From contig OY754332.1 in assembly GCA_963573305.1 (NCBI GenBank), forward strand, positions 140,795,977 through 140,859,976: a stretch of 64,000 bases of DNA. The letters are read 5' to 3'. The DNA comes from Pyrrhosoma nymphula. Its lineage: Eukaryota; Arthropoda; Insecta; Odonata; Coenagrionidae. How positions within the stretch are numbered: the first letter of the stretch is position 1; the number at the start of each line of letters is the position of its first letter. The position numbers and the translations under genes are program-made. The notes below the pieces were generated by a model that saw only the letters and a list, made by a program, of their open reading frames with translations, had not been told where the DNA came from and did no database searches. Positions 1 through 12,430 of the stretch are shown piece by piece.

Positions 1-250
1 CTGCCTCAGACGAGTGGCCATCCGATGCACCCGATGGTCACGGCCCGAATGCAAAGGGCTAGAGGTCAGCGGGCGACACACGCGCAATTCGTGCCCGGAG
101 TCCAATGGCGTGTGAGCTCGACCAAGCAGCCAGCGGAGCGTAAAGGACGCCACCAGAAGCGCCCCTGCAACGGCAGCCCCTGCAAACGCGACCCGCCGCG
201 AGGAGCCATGCGGCGGTCTCCCGGGTAGGACTCGTGTCTCCCCACATCCG
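1..250. other. CpG-rich segment, possible promoter or 5' exon
   Basis: This stretch is much richer in GC and CpG (about two dozen CpG by eye) than the AT-rich DNA after 250. It has an open frame on + from 25 to 228, but the predicted peptide is basic, has no membrane segment and resembles nothing I know. A GTAGGA donor-like site lies near 225. It could be a promoter-proximal or 5' UTR exon of a gene (perhaps the receptor whose TM2 exon is at 15355), or a GC-rich repeat. The evidence is compositional only. Confidence 0.3.
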
Positions 251-630
251 CCGTCAGTGTTGTAACCCTTCCTTTGAATGCAAGTGCTTGACAGGCACGC
301 TGCTCTGCTGAAAATGTGCTTCTTCAGTTCTCACGTTTAAGCTCAGAACAGCAGGGCACATTTAGAAGTTTTTCATATTCATGAATGTTAACTTTTAACA
401 TAAGTCCATCAAGATAACTTCTGGTAATTTTCCATACACATGTAAATAAGACGTTTTACTCGTGAATTTTACCTAAAGTCGTCAGTCAATTAGTTTTTCC
501 CTCTATATTAAATACTTACATAGTTTTTTTCAGTTAATTGCACGAATAAATCCAATGAAAATGTAATAATTGGCATAAAGTAATATGATAAAACTATTAT
601 TTCTTGTCGAGAGAGATAAAGAGTTTTGAT

Positions 631-2436
631 ACTAGGAGGACGGGAGTTTCGCACTATCCTGAAGGACGGGCATGGGTCATTTTGACCCATAAAGTTTTTT
701 AGCGTCGAATAGCTAATTTTTTCACCCAGTACATAATTTTTGTCCACCAATGACATTAAATAGGCATCATCTGCACATTATTACCATTAAAAATATTTTC
801 ACTTATTAATTATTGTTCGTAATAAAATTATTACGGTTGATCATCTTCAGAAGTGCTCATCTTAGGCTATTCTCAAGCATAAAAGTTTTAAAAGAACGAC
901 ACCTGACTGAATGTTGTGCATATTTAGATAAATATCGTTTTATTTGATAAATATTAATTTTACAACACCTTTTTCAAATAAAAAATATGCGTAAAAATCA
1001 CATCCATACACAGACAATATATACATGTGCATATATTTGGAAAGATATAAGATCACTTTTTTGCACAACTTACACATATAGTTATTTTTTTCAGATCAGT
1101 TTACACAAACACTTCTATTGCATTAAGGACATACATTGGCAGTTTTCTTTGTGCAATTTTTCAAAATTTGACGATGTTTTTTCTTTTCTGACTCATTTGG
1201 GTAGTGGCGTGCGTTTCCCGGGAAGATGAGGGTTTCGTTCCAATTAGCATCCCCACCGCGTCTTCTACCAGTCTTCGAAAATGCTTCTTTCTACTTATTT
1301 TCCTATTCGTCACTTCTATCTTGCTATTTTTTATTTGCTACTCGTCACTTCTGCTATCTGCCTGGTAACCACATTCCTTTCCGGGAAAACCTCCGATCCT
1401 TGAGTACGTGAATGACGCACGCCGCCAGCCACTACGGTAGGGATCTAGTACACGGTCACTTGCGATAAAATGAGCCGACGACAGAAAGAAATCACACGGA
1501 AGGTTTGGCGAGTTTTTCGGCGTCGGAAAATGTACCTACTAATTCCAGGAGGGACAAAAGCAATAGACCTTTCTACTCTCATTAGAGCCAAATCTCTTTC
1601 CTCCTTCCTTTTGCATCCCACGGAGTGATTTCCCTAAAGCTAAACAATAGCGGATTCGGAAATGATTTTACAACTTGAGAACGGCGCATCCTCTAGACGG
1701 CTTTCATAAGTAGTGTGCCGACACTTCGGCGACAAAAAAGGCCTGGGCGAACGTGTGTATCTCTAGTGAGAGGTGAAAACAATTTGGCTAGTGATGGTCA
1801 GGACTCTCTTTTTCCACTATCGCACCACTGGCCGCTGTAACCTCTCCTTCTGGGAATGGAAGCAATACTGATAACATTCCTATCATATAGCTGTCGTATT
1901 TGACGCAACATATTTTAATATTGAAAACGGTAATAATTTATGCAACGGCAGAATAAAAGTGATATTTTAATCCTATTCCTCTGCCGATTTCAAGTAAGTA
2001 AGTAAAATTCAGAGAGGACATAAAATAAACAATTGTCGTAATTATGGTAAGCCGCAACCAGGAGAGCTCCGCTATCGACGAATGGCATTCAAATGAAATA
2101 TAAAGGCTTCAAGTACTGATCAAAATTTGCGCTGATATATTTTAGTTAATGTTGTAAAAATATCAATGATATATATTAGATGAAAATGGTGAGAAAACTT
2201 TACTCTAATGCAGAAAGAAGTAATGGGTCAAAATGACCCATAGCCGTCCTTCTAGGTATAACATCAATTAAAGAATTAAGCAGCAAATTATAAGAATTTT
2301 TCTTTCCATATTAGTAAAATATAAGCCAAAATGCACAAAGTCACAAAATTTAAAAAGAATCTAATCACAATTAAGTAGATAAATTTGATTTTGAACGTGT
2401 TATGGGTCAAAATGACCTATTCCGTCCTAGTGTTAA
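631..2436. mobile_element. piggyBac-like end remnants carrying a 19-bp palindrome
   Basis: A near-perfect palindrome, ATGGGTCATTTTGACCCAT, occurs at 672-690 and 2223-2241 and with one change at 2402-2420. Each copy is next to a motif of the type CCGTCCTAG or CTAGGAGGACGG, pointing outward. At the right edge the motif runs into TTAA (2433-2436), the target preferred by piggyBac elements. I read the block as remnants of one or two non-autonomous piggyBac-type elements. No transposase is visible inside, and the left edge at about 631 lacks an obvious TTAA. Confidence 0.4.
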
Positions 2437-5019
2437 GTTTAAACTGTTCTGCTAATTCTACTGCTGATCATGAAGAGGCAATGTCTTTGATTTGAATAAT
2501 CAGAGGGTTTCTACCGCTCGTCTTTCGCTGTAGCGAAGAACTTTTATATTTAAGATTGATACATAATTTTAAAGTTTTAAATATTTTCTCATTTCGAAAT
2601 GAAATAGTGTGGTAAAATTCGATATTTCGTTTGATAAATAAATCAAGTTCATCGCGTCTTTTTCGGTACTAGTGCTTTCCAAATCTAGGGTGAAATATAT
2701 GTAAACTGTATTTAAGTCGCCACATATTAGTATTGCCTACAGAAAAGTGTTAGTGTGTAATATCCTGACTTGATAGGGAAAATACATTAAAAGTTTTGCC
2801 AATTACAACGAATCTCAAATTACGTACGTGGATAACTAGAGAATATATAAAAGAGCAGAATGTGGTGTAGTCACCCACCCTCAAAAGCACGTGAATGGGA
2901 TAAAACAAGCGAACAAACAAAATATGTCTTTTCGGGCGTATCTTGGCAGTAAATGACGTGTTTACCGTGGCTGACTGCTTGCCGAAGAGTCGAAGACTAA
3001 TGAAACCGGCATCATACAAGACGTTTTTCCCAGCATTTCTCCCTGCGTCGCGTCTAGCCTGCTACCCAGTGAACTTCATATCAAAGACACTCAGCATTTT
3101 TAAAAGACAGAACCGGTTCAATTTTTCTCGGTGGCCGGAGAAGCGTCGTCCATTCAGAAGCAATTGTTTTTGTCATAGATTTCAGATTGCACGAAGGAAA
3201 GATTATCATAAATAGGTACACTTTTTCCCGTTTTAAGCACTAGAGTCAACATCTTAAAGTAACACGGCAACATGATGCAAATAATCAGGTATATAGCTGC
3301 TTTTTGTTTTCCTAGTTGAACGTAAGTTTAACCGCTGGTGCTGATGGCAACGAGGGTTAAGTAAATTCTAAAAATCACGTTTATGAGTAAACGTGAATCA
3401 AGAACTTTGGCGCATGAGATGGATTTTGCGACAAGCAAGCGTGACATACCAAACACAAAACATTGCATTTCGATAGGATGTTAACGAAATTTCAACAAAA
3501 TTCAAATGCAAACACCAAAATCCAAAACCCTATTCTCCGTTTGACTCCGGGGGGTTTGCCGATTACAGAAGCAGAATTATATTATAAGAAGATTAGAAGA
3601 AGTCCGCGGAGTAATGAATGATAAAAGCGATGGTTTGTCGCCGCAATCTTTTTCAAACCCCCGCGGCTAATAGACAGCCATATAGAAGAGCTGTATTCAT
3701 ATTTAGTCGTTCGAGCAAAAGAAAGTCATCAGTTACGTAGGAAGGGAACATTTAGTCAGACGCAGCCCACGGTGTATGGAAGGTAGCACGGACCAAGTTG
3801 CAGGGAGTCTCGGCCGTATGCCTTGAGTATCATTGAAAAATACACCCTATGTGACGCCGGCGTAAGAAAAGACAGGACAGTCCTTCCAAAGCCCGAAGAA
3901 AACCTCAAAATTGCGCAAGAGAAAGACCCTTTATCTATCGGTCAATTCAGTTTGGAGATAAGTCGAGGAGAGTGAATGGGAGCCATCCTCATACAGGCAT
4001 GTCTAGAGGCGGCTTTTTATCTCTTCCCACTTCCACCCCCGAAGCCACTCCATCAACACACCCTTCTCCAATGCTGCACCACCCCCCCCCCCCCGCCTTC
4101 AGATGGAAAGCTCGGGTGCGGATGAGAAGTCATGCGGTGCGGACGACTGGGTGCGGAACAGGGAGAGTGCCAATGTCTGTGAACCCCAATGTGACGCCCA
4201 GGGAGTGTTTTTTTTTGGGGTTCGCAGCTGCTGGAGTGAAACTCAACCCTACGGTAGGGTGAGGCATCCAACCTCGCCACTCGCTATGAGAGAGGAAGAT
4301 AACTCCTCTGGGGCCTCCTCTCCTTTGCTCCAGTCACCCCGCCTTGAGACGTCCACACGATCGATTCGCTGTTAGGGAGAGAAGGGCCAAGGGTCTCGTC
4401 GGCCTCCTGCTGATCCACGTGGGGCACTCCGCATGTTAACCACGGAGGCAAGTGGATGTTGACTTGATTCGTATTCCGTGGGGTTGCGACGGCGTTGTGT
4501 CCGTTAAGGCTTTGCGTGACGCTGGAGACTCCTAAATGCTAAAAACTTAGGTCGGCAAATTCCGGGGTTAAATGGGACGGGGGCTCAGGAAAACTTTAGC
4601 TAAGATAAATAAGATAAAACATTGCGCTGAAGACTGATTAAAATAATAAGGGTGTACATCCATGAAAAAGCCTCCAGCATTGGAGGAAAAACGTTGGATT
4701 AAACTAATTCTCGACGCGGAACCTTTTCCTGAAGTATTTTTTGATCAGCCACCTGGTCCACGAAACTTTTAATCAGTTTTTATTGCGTTTGAGGTTGATT
4801 CTCTGCCCAGAATGCGTTACGACGTTTTAGCAGCGTTAAGAAATGGTTTGGGCTAATTTTAGGCGTATCTAATCTTTGAAACGAGAAACCTTTTAATTCC
4901 AATTAATACAAAATATTGGTTACAGTATGAAGTCCTATATTAGCCGAGAGATCGATTTGGTGGTTAGTTTTTTACTACGTTACTTCCTGGGATTCACAGT
5001 TAAAAAAAAGAGTCCACAT

Positions 5020-5020
<1 letters not shown>
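2437..5020. other. No gene recognised; GC-richer block 3960-4560
   Basis: Several ORFs of 70 to 96 codons overlap here on both strands, but none resembles a known protein. The block 3960-4560 is GC-richer than its surroundings and includes a 13-base C run at 4082-4094. It could be the 5' part of a retrotransposon or a non-coding exon. I cannot tell. Confidence 0.3.

Positions 5021-5080
<60 letters not shown>
5021..5080. repeat. (TA)n microsatellite
   Basis: About 60 bases of nearly uninterrupted TA repeat, broken by single changes near 5043 and 5081. Confidence 0.95.
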
Positions 5081-5085
<5 letters not shown>

Positions 5086-5497
5086 GTAATGCTTTTCAAT
5101 CACGTTTGTTTTGTACCAGTCGGGCTCTGTCCGATAAATTTATGTTTCTCGTATTTGGAATACAATTTTTCTTTCGAGCGTGTACTTGAGGTATGTTACT
5201 GACCTGTGCTATGAGACGAGATAACAGTGTAACTCACGCTTGGTGGCTTCATGGCTGGATGTGCATCTATCCAGCATACTTGTTGCATTTTAAGTATCTC
5301 AGTTGGACTAATACGTAGTAGTTTCCAAAATCGGAGATTCTCCTTAACACGTTTAGCTACTTTTTTGCATATTAACTGGCCAATGTGGGCTACAAAGGGG
5401 TGATACGTGTTTTACTATGACTTAAATAGTGCTTTGGCAGCTACGGGCATTGAGTTTTTATTATGGATATGAATAGGTAGTCGCAAATTGCGATTTA

Positions 5498-5938
5498 TCA
5501 AAAGAATATTAGGAATATGCGACGAGAAGGTTAAAGAGCGATGATATTTTTCACTCGTGAGACCTCACCTGGAGTATGCCGCTAGCATATGGGACCCTTA
5601 CGAAGTAGGACTTATCTCTGAAATAGATCGGATACAGCGGAGAGAAGCAAGATTTGTGAAATTTTGTTACGATGAACTTAGTAGTGTTACCGAATTGTTG
5701 AAGGAATTTGGCTGGGAATCTCTAACTGATCGAAGGGACAAATACAGGTTATATCTTTTGCGCTAGTTCGGAGCAGACAGTTTTTTGCCGGAGGTTCAAC
5801 ATAAACTGCTAGAGCCAACGTACTACGGTAGAAGCGATCACAGGAATAAAATAAAGGAAATTGACTGCCGAACCGATAGATTTAGATTTTTCCCGTATAC
5901 AATAAGGGATCATAATAGTTGCGATAGATCAATCATAT
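5498..5938 (+). mobile_element. LINE fragment: C-terminal part of reverse transcriptase
   Basis: The + frame reads RPHLEYAASIWDP, then a QRREARFV block, then a GWESLTDRR block. This is the typical order downstream of the catalytic core in CR1/Jockey-type non-LTR retrotransposons. The same frame continues after a TAG at 5764 with the FRFFPYTIRDHN region that ends these proteins, and stops near 5938. Upstream, the frame can be followed back to about 5498 through one stop. Only the 3' part of ORF2 is present and it carries stops, so it is a dead 5'-truncated copy. The exact clade is not certain. Confidence 0.85.
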
Positions 5939-8039
5939 GAAAATCCCACCCTCAATAGGTAGAGAAGAATCTTCACTTGTGCTTAATAACACAACATCAT
6001 TACTAACACCTTACACCGGCCGATTTGTTCCGCATTATTTTATTTTTTTTCTGCATGAATTAGCATCTCGTGTTAGGGGTTAGCGAAAGGGATAACTCTT
6101 TCTCTACAAACGTCGGAAATATGCGACAGTAGATTTCCTGACCAGGAAGACGAACGTCGAAAATATGCGACGGAGATTTTCCAACGCAAATGCACGAACG
6201 AAACATATTTGCGACGCTATGCTTTTCCCCCTTTCTGGCGCTCGCAGGTACACATGAAGTACACACTTCTACGTTTTACGACCCAACGCAGCGGGGGTCA
6301 ATCCTTTCCCTCGGGATCCGTGAGCCTTACCTGGACTCTTCCTCGCATTAGCACCCTCTTTGCTGTAAGGGTCCGCGGTCATATGATTGTTTGTTCAGTG
6401 ATTTTTTAAAAAATATATTTTGTTGCCTTGGCAAAAAAATAAAAAATATCAGAATTGAACTCCTTGTTTTATGGTGAGTATTTACAATTTTTAAGCGTAA
6501 TTCTACCATCAATATTAACTGGTATCTTGATTTTAAGGCATGAGTCAAGACGTTTTGCATTGGAATTGGTTTATGCAATTAATCCGTTAATATTGATGAT
6601 AAAATTCCGTTTAAAATTTGTAAATGCACAGTAAAGAACGAGGAATTCAATTCTAAGTATAAAATTTGAGAGAAAGCGACAAATATACATATAGTAAAAC
6701 CAATAAATTAACAAGTAGTTGACCACGAATCCATGCCACCGGGAAGGTTGTAAACCTGCGACGGGTTGAGCATAATTGCCCCCGGAGTCCAAGCTAATGG
6801 CGAGGTCCCCGCTAAGACGGGTCGAAAAAGGTAGGAGCTGAGTGTGAGTGTATTCCTGCGATAACTTTCTCCACGGATGCCTTACAAAAATGGTCCGTAC
6901 AGAGAGGAAGGACGAGTCTCTTGGTACTCAGTTCAAAAGACATGCATGGGTGAGATTTCCGCCGTCTCGAAAGGGTTAATGCATGATGCCACAGAGAGAG
7001 ATATTATTCCCAACGTGGCTCTGGCCGTTCTATATATATTTATGGTTCATAACCAAATTATTTTTGCCTCTTTGAAGTTTTGAGATTGATGAGAAGCGCA
7101 AATTTTTGGTATTTTGTAGGGAACTTCCTTTTCTGCCGTTATTTTCTGAGTTTCATGAGGGGAAGAAAAAATTTATTTGATAGGTAATGCTGAGAAACTT
7201 TAAAACTTATTTAAATCCAAAATGCCAATTATGCTTTAAATCCAAAATGCCAATGCCTTCCTCTATTTAGGTATATTTGGAACCAATACTATCCATATCT
7301 TTTCCATTAATATTTAACATAAATTTTTAACCTCTTGGCTTCCTTTTACCTCATATGCCAAATATGACGGTTATTTGTAAACATATTAATTACTAAGTTT
7401 GCTCACTTTCAATACCGGTACCTGGTCGGTTTTATTGTTTTATATCATTACGAAAGGAGGTATCTAAGTATTATTACTAAGCATCCTTTTTCCTAGTAGT
7501 AGTAGTGGTAGTATTTTGGTTTGGCGTGCTTCGACGGTTGAGGTCATTTTGCACTAACCTCCTAAAGCTTGCAGACAAAGCCAATGGCACTCCAACGATT
7601 AGGGAGATCACCCTCTGAGTTCGAGCCGATACTAACGATACTTAACTTCGATGACTGAGCGGTAGCCGGTGTTTCCATCGTGGCAGGCTGTTGCCCCTTT
7701 ATTCTTGCTGTGAGTAAATTTAACAAAGTACCGTCACTCGCAATTGATTCAATTTTATCACGGTCTTCAACATCTTGCACTGTCCAATAACCTATATAAT
7801 TTACTGGATTGCCTTTTCATAGTTTGTTCTAGCAACCTCCTTGTTCAAATGAGCTCATTTAACTAATTGTTAGTGCTTATACAACATTTTATGCATCTAT
7901 ATCCACATAAGTTACTCTTAGAGAACAATGCAATTAAAAGATTCCCTGGGACTACAGCAATAACGCAGTGGAAGGGCATACGCACAAGGACACACAGACC
8001 ACTAGAGCAGGACTAACAGAGAGATATTACCATTGCTCC
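5939..8039. other. No gene recognised; short direct repeats
   Basis: AT-rich DNA without a convincing ORF. It holds a 44-bp period duplication around 6111 and 6155 (CGTCGGAAATATGCGAC type) and a 20-bp exact direct repeat at 7210-7229 and 7235-7254. A 72-codon minus-strand ORF at 7562-7780 faintly recalls a decarboxylase segment, but not enough to call. Confidence 0.5.
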
Positions 8040-9330
8040 CGGTAAGGCCATCCATGTCAGAATGGTCGATGGATAGGAGCCAGATGAAACGTAGTTCACG
8101 TGATGGTGTCTTATGATAAATAACACTGGGGATTTGTTATGGGGCCCCCATCTATCTAATACCTGCAAATGGAAAGGTGTGGGAGAGGATAGTACTGGTT
8201 GAGGTAAAGGCTCGCACGACGACTTTCGTGTTATTTAAGGTGTATATGCCTACAAATCACCATAGGATTGAAGAGTTGGATGAGGTGTTTAAGCAACTAG
8301 AAAAGATAACGAGATAAGTCCCAGGAAACAAACCTGATAATGATGGGCGCCTGGAATACAGTAGTGGGGAAATGGAGTGGATAGATTTGAATTAGGTGGT
8401 TAAGGAATAGGAAGAAAAATTTACCACGGTGAGAAAGCAGTTTGATGACGTGGAAGAAATAAATTGGTAGTCAAAAGCGCATCACCCTATGTATTGCTAC
8501 TCATGGGAAATACTGAGGAATGCAGGTAGGTACTATAGTGATTACATCATGGATCAGTGACATAGACTCTCGCAAAACTCCAGGGGCGCAAACGGACTCA
8601 GTCTAAAATTTAGTAATGATGAAATGTAATTTTTGTGATTCAAAAGGCTTTGTAAAAATAGAAGAAATCAATACAGAATGCGGAAGCATTAAAAATGTTG
8701 GAGAAGGAGGAAATGCGAAGGAACGGATAACGGAACAAAACTAAACAATGGAACATTAAAAGCGCACAGGTTGGCTTGGTGGCAAGGGTGGCTTGGGGAG
8801 AATCAGGGTAGGGACATTCATGTCACAAGGTAAGGTCCGCTGTCATCTTTGCCTTTTCACATTCATGCTGAGAAAATAGTTATGAGGCATGGTAAGAGTT
8901 TAATATGGGAAAAAAAGTAGGATGCCAGTTTATAAAGTCGGTTAGAATCCGTCGGTTAGAATAAAAATGAATCTTATAGAAATAAATGGAATGGAAGTTT
9001 GTATTCAATTAAAAGGCTGATGAAGTGTTTGAAATGAAGTGTAGCATGGGGTAGAAACTTGAACTCTGCGGAAGCAAGACGAGAATAAGCTGCGAATGTT
9101 TGAGCCGTGGGTTGATGAGATGAGATTAGAAAGCGGCAAAGTAGGTGGTTGGAGGAGGTAAATCGGAGCCTAAGGCTGCTAAAATCCGCAGTAGTGGGGA
9201 GAATGCTTGGGCGGAGAAGGGGTAAAAATGGGTGTTATGGACCGGATGAATAAAAGTAGGACGTATGCTCAGATGGTGAAGAAAATATTATGGATGGAGG
9301 GGGCTTTACACATATCAATGGGTAAAGGAC
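8040..9330 (+). mobile_element. Degenerate LINE: endonuclease, RT and C-terminal pieces
   Basis: In broken + frames one can read, in order: an endonuclease-like stretch near 8190-8370 (a VYMPTNHHRIEE block, then MGAWN in the place of the family's MGDFN); an RT-like piece near 8810-8950 that recalls the 'QGCPLSPLLF' and 'KSVRFADD' region; and a C-terminal piece near 9060-9110 reading LRKQDENKLRMFE. The order is that of a non-LTR retrotransposon. Frames switch many times and stops are frequent, so this is an old, inactive copy. Its edges are estimates. Confidence 0.65.
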
Positions 9331-11298
9331 TTTGACGTCCTTCCCTTTTAAATCCTACTTTAACTTGTATATCACCTTATAATAAAAAGTAGTATTTTAA
9401 ATAAAAAACTGCCCCGAAAGACCAATATGTGTAGCAAAACCATAAGAAGCACGAGTAGCGCTGCAAGAGACTCGAAGGTTACACGCGAGGATATGATTGG
9501 CGAGAATAAGGCTTTGCTTCAAGTGTTAAAGATGGACGCGATGGATATAGTTTTACTTCTGATCCACATCTCTTGAACAGGCAAAAGGGATTCAGTAAGT
9601 GATACTCGCGGTCGTACTTAAAGTATTGAGAACTCCCTCATCCCACTGCCGCTTTTGTTTGCAACATAAAAGTAGCAAAAACTAATGCGAAATAGAGTGA
9701 TACAAATTTGCCCTTTTTCTCTAACTATTCCTCACTCCCTTTTATTTAATGGCTGATGTTATAACCTTCCATTCTAAACGCTCTTTAAGTGACTCGTAGG
9801 ATAGTGACTAGACGTTGGTACAAGTCCAAAAACAACAGGTAAATTGAATTTTCCGCTCGATTAAACTTTCCGAAAGAGTCTCTCGTGGGCTTCAGTTACC
9901 TACATTTTGTGAACGTAGGATTTTGGATCATGATTTGTGCTTACTATTTGATCATTTAAAAAGAGTTATTGTTGTTATGATCTTTGCAGCGTTGCTACGT
10001 GATTGTATCTACATTCATAACAGATGATTTATGGTTGACAGAGCAATATTTCACGTCCGCCCGGCTGCTAGCTACATTCCGTGGTGGATAAACAGCCGTG
10101 CACTACCCAATAAGCTGACACAAGGCTGAAGGTTTTAGAAATCCAGCCATGGGAAAGAGAAAATATAGGAAAACGGATAAAGGAGAGACAATGAACGAAA
10201 ATTGAGATGAAGATAATCAAACTGAACAAGTTTCACGCTCCGCTACGTTCGACGTGTCAAAACGCTCCTATATATTGGGCGGAGGCTTCAGCCTGGCCCG
10301 TTCGAACAGCTACGTGTCATTTTCCACCGATAGGTCTACTTTATTCTCCATTTGGTTTTTTTTTCGTTGCGAGTTTCGTTTACTTATTCATTTAATTCTA
10401 CTTCCGTCAAGTTTTTAGCTCGATTATAAAAACTCTGGGTTTATTTTAGCTGCGTTAAACCGTTACCCAGTGACTAAGGTTGTATGTCTTATTCCTAACA
10501 CGCAAGTGGGAATAAATAGAAAAACTTTTCTTATTTCATGGAAAGATGTTCAGAAAATTTGAAAGGTCCTTTGATGAGGGAAAGACCTAGCTCAGGTAAA
10601 AAATATTCCAAAACTGAAGCTAATGCTACTTGAATGCTAAAATTTCACGACCAGTTTGCTTGTGTGGTCTTTCATTCCTTTGGAAGGCTCTTACAGAGCC
10701 TATGTAAGCAACCTAATGAATGTTTCTCCCTCCCTAATATCAAATTAAATATGTTGAATATGTAGATAATCAAATGAAATGCAGTAATTGTATTTTCGGC
10801 CTCATTTTTTCAGTTTATCAATATTTGTTTTAAGTATTAGCTGCTATTCTAAATATATTAGCTGTTACGCTCAATAATTTAATTCTTACAAATTCCTTGG
10901 AAATTGTCAATAAGTCAATTTTAATTGGCGTGATATAAAAATATACTCAGAATTAGACGCAGAATTTGTTATGTAATATATCATAATAATGTAATTATAC
11001 TAAATTGTTCGGTGCTAACGCCAAAGATAACCATTGACATTTGAGAGAGAAGGAAAAGATGGGTATGTGGTGCGTGGATTGGAATGAACATGGATTTCGA
11101 TACGTTTATTGGAGTTCAAATCATATATGTATAAATTCACTAACCCTACAGTGGTGACGTGAATTTTTGGGACATGAGTGGTGACGTCGGACTCCTAGAC
11201 CGATATGTACTCCGGTGATTTTTAGAAGGTTAAATGAGTATTAACTTGAATTATCTTTAAATAATGACATTCAATTGATATGAAGGACTTTTCTTGTA
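9331..11298. other. No gene recognised
   Basis: AT-rich sequence with only short ORFs. Near 11145-11200 the motif GTGGTGACGT occurs twice in a setting that faintly recalls the primer-binding edge of an LTR element, but no LTR pair or coding frame supports this. Confidence 0.5.
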
Positions 11299-11414
11299 CC
11301 CGGCGAATGGTGGCAGTAAATTGTTTTCGGGATATTATCCGGGTAATAAGCCATCGGCAGCGATGGGGATTGAGGATAATACCCGGATGAAATCGTGAGA
11401 AGAATTTACTGCCA
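11299..11414. mobile_element. Short hairpin (foldback) element beginning CCCGGCGAATG
   Basis: GGCAGTAAATT at 11312 is matched in reverse complement by AATTTACTGCC ending at 11413. ATCCGGGTAAT-type and ATACCCGGAT-type arms pair inside this. The core is a perfect CCATCG-gcag-CGATGG hairpin at 11351-11366. The left end has an unpaired CCCGGCGAATG that is shared with the element at 12271. It is short and non-coding, like a MITE or the structured end of a larger element. Confidence 0.6.
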
Positions 11415-11650
11415 TTAAATTTATAGTTTAAAATATTTATTTTACTTTTTCTCTTAAAAAAAATATTTATCCACTTTTATTCCTTTGAATTTAAACCGGA
11501 ATATGTGTAACTAATTCCGACTTTTTTTTCTTTATTACAAAAAAAAGCAGTTCCAAGTTATAGATAATCAGCAAAAAGTTTTATTTCCATAAAATGTCAG
11601 AAATGATTAAGAAATTCTGTCAGTCAATATTCAGAATTTTTTCAGAAGTA

Positions 11651-12260
11651 TCAATGGCAAATGAAGGCATCCGCATTTTTAGCACTACATATTTCGCACA
11701 GCAAGGTTACATGTTCAAGCCAGAGAAAGGAGTTGCATAGTTTACAAGAGTATCGCGTTTTACGATTCCTCTTACTGTGACAATATATACAGCGACCGAA
11801 CTGCCCTCCAGTATGATTAGGAGGTAGTTGTGATGGCTTAATGTTCAGCAGTTCATTTATCCGCAAACGAGTGATTCTTAGGATGTTTTTCATAGATGCA
11901 CGATTCCTCAGATTTTTTTCAGATTTTTTCTATTCGGGAAAATGCAACTCCTTCAATTAATTTACGCCGTACAGTGTTTTCTTTCTTGTAGTTTGTAGTG
12001 AATATAACTTTAGAGTTTACTGCTGATACATTTAATAATGAATACAACACAACCATTTGCCAACGCCTTGTTGGTTTAGGGCAGTTGTAGTTAGCGAATA
12101 ACCTGTCTACTCCACCTTTTGTGTCATTATAGGTCAAAACCATATCAGGTTGTTTAGTTATTTCATTTAATTGGTCAAATCCGTGCATGCATAAAATCAA
12201 GAGAGGATTTGAATGAACTTCCTTGGAATGAACGAAACTAAAGTTCAATTGATGTATGAT
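11651..12260 (-). pseudogene. piggyBac-family transposase, C-terminal fragment, frameshifted
   Basis: The minus strand from about 12250 to 11919 encodes a block with YNDTKGGVDRL and then RRWQMVVLYSLLNVSAVN. This is the conserved end of the piggyBac catalytic domain; the Asp of the GGVD motif is in the region that supplies the third acidic residue. After a frameshift, 11893-11651 encodes a tail with RCIYC, then YSCKLCNSF and LLCEIC, matching the Cys-rich C-terminal domain of the family. The N-terminal two thirds, including the first two acidic residues, are absent. Stops and the frameshift show it is dead. It lies between two hairpin elements that share CCCGGCGAATG. Domesticated genes of this family exist, but this copy is not intact. 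Confidence 0.88.
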
Positions 12261-12270
12261 TTCAGGCTTT

Positions 12271-12430
12271 CCCGGCGAATGATACTAATGAGTTCTTCTC
12301 GGGTTTCCCAGGTTAGGCTCTCCATGATCGCTGACGTTTCGGCAGAAGACTTTCCTGCCATTTACAAGGCTCATTCAGAGCCTTCGTAATGGCCTAATCC
12401 GGTGGAAAACCCGAAAATAACTCATTAGTA
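12271..12430. mobile_element. Hairpin element with ACTAATGAGTT terminal arms
   Basis: The left arm at 12284-12309 (ACTAATGAGTTCTTCTCGGG onward) pairs with the right arm at 12403-12429 with few mismatches. GGTTAGGCTC and GGCCTAATCC pair further in. The middle holds GGCAG-AAGACTTTC-CTGCC and GGCTC-ATTCA-GAGCC hairpins. The left end again has an unpaired CCCGGCGAATG. On the minus strand the core reads CTGAATGAG ... CTGCC then GAAACGTC, which recalls a hammerhead ribozyme core (see findings). Confidence 0.65.

Noticed and set aside
7562..7780. Minus-strand ORF with faint likeness to an aromatic amino acid decarboxylase segment (ASDGTLLNLLTAR)
   Set aside because: The similarity covers about 15 residues, with no neighbouring decarboxylase motifs and no lysine-containing active-site block. 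Too weak to call.
11145..11205. Possible LTR edge and primer-binding site (two GTGGTGACGT motifs)
   Set aside because: No LTR pair, polypurine tract or gag/pol frame nearby.
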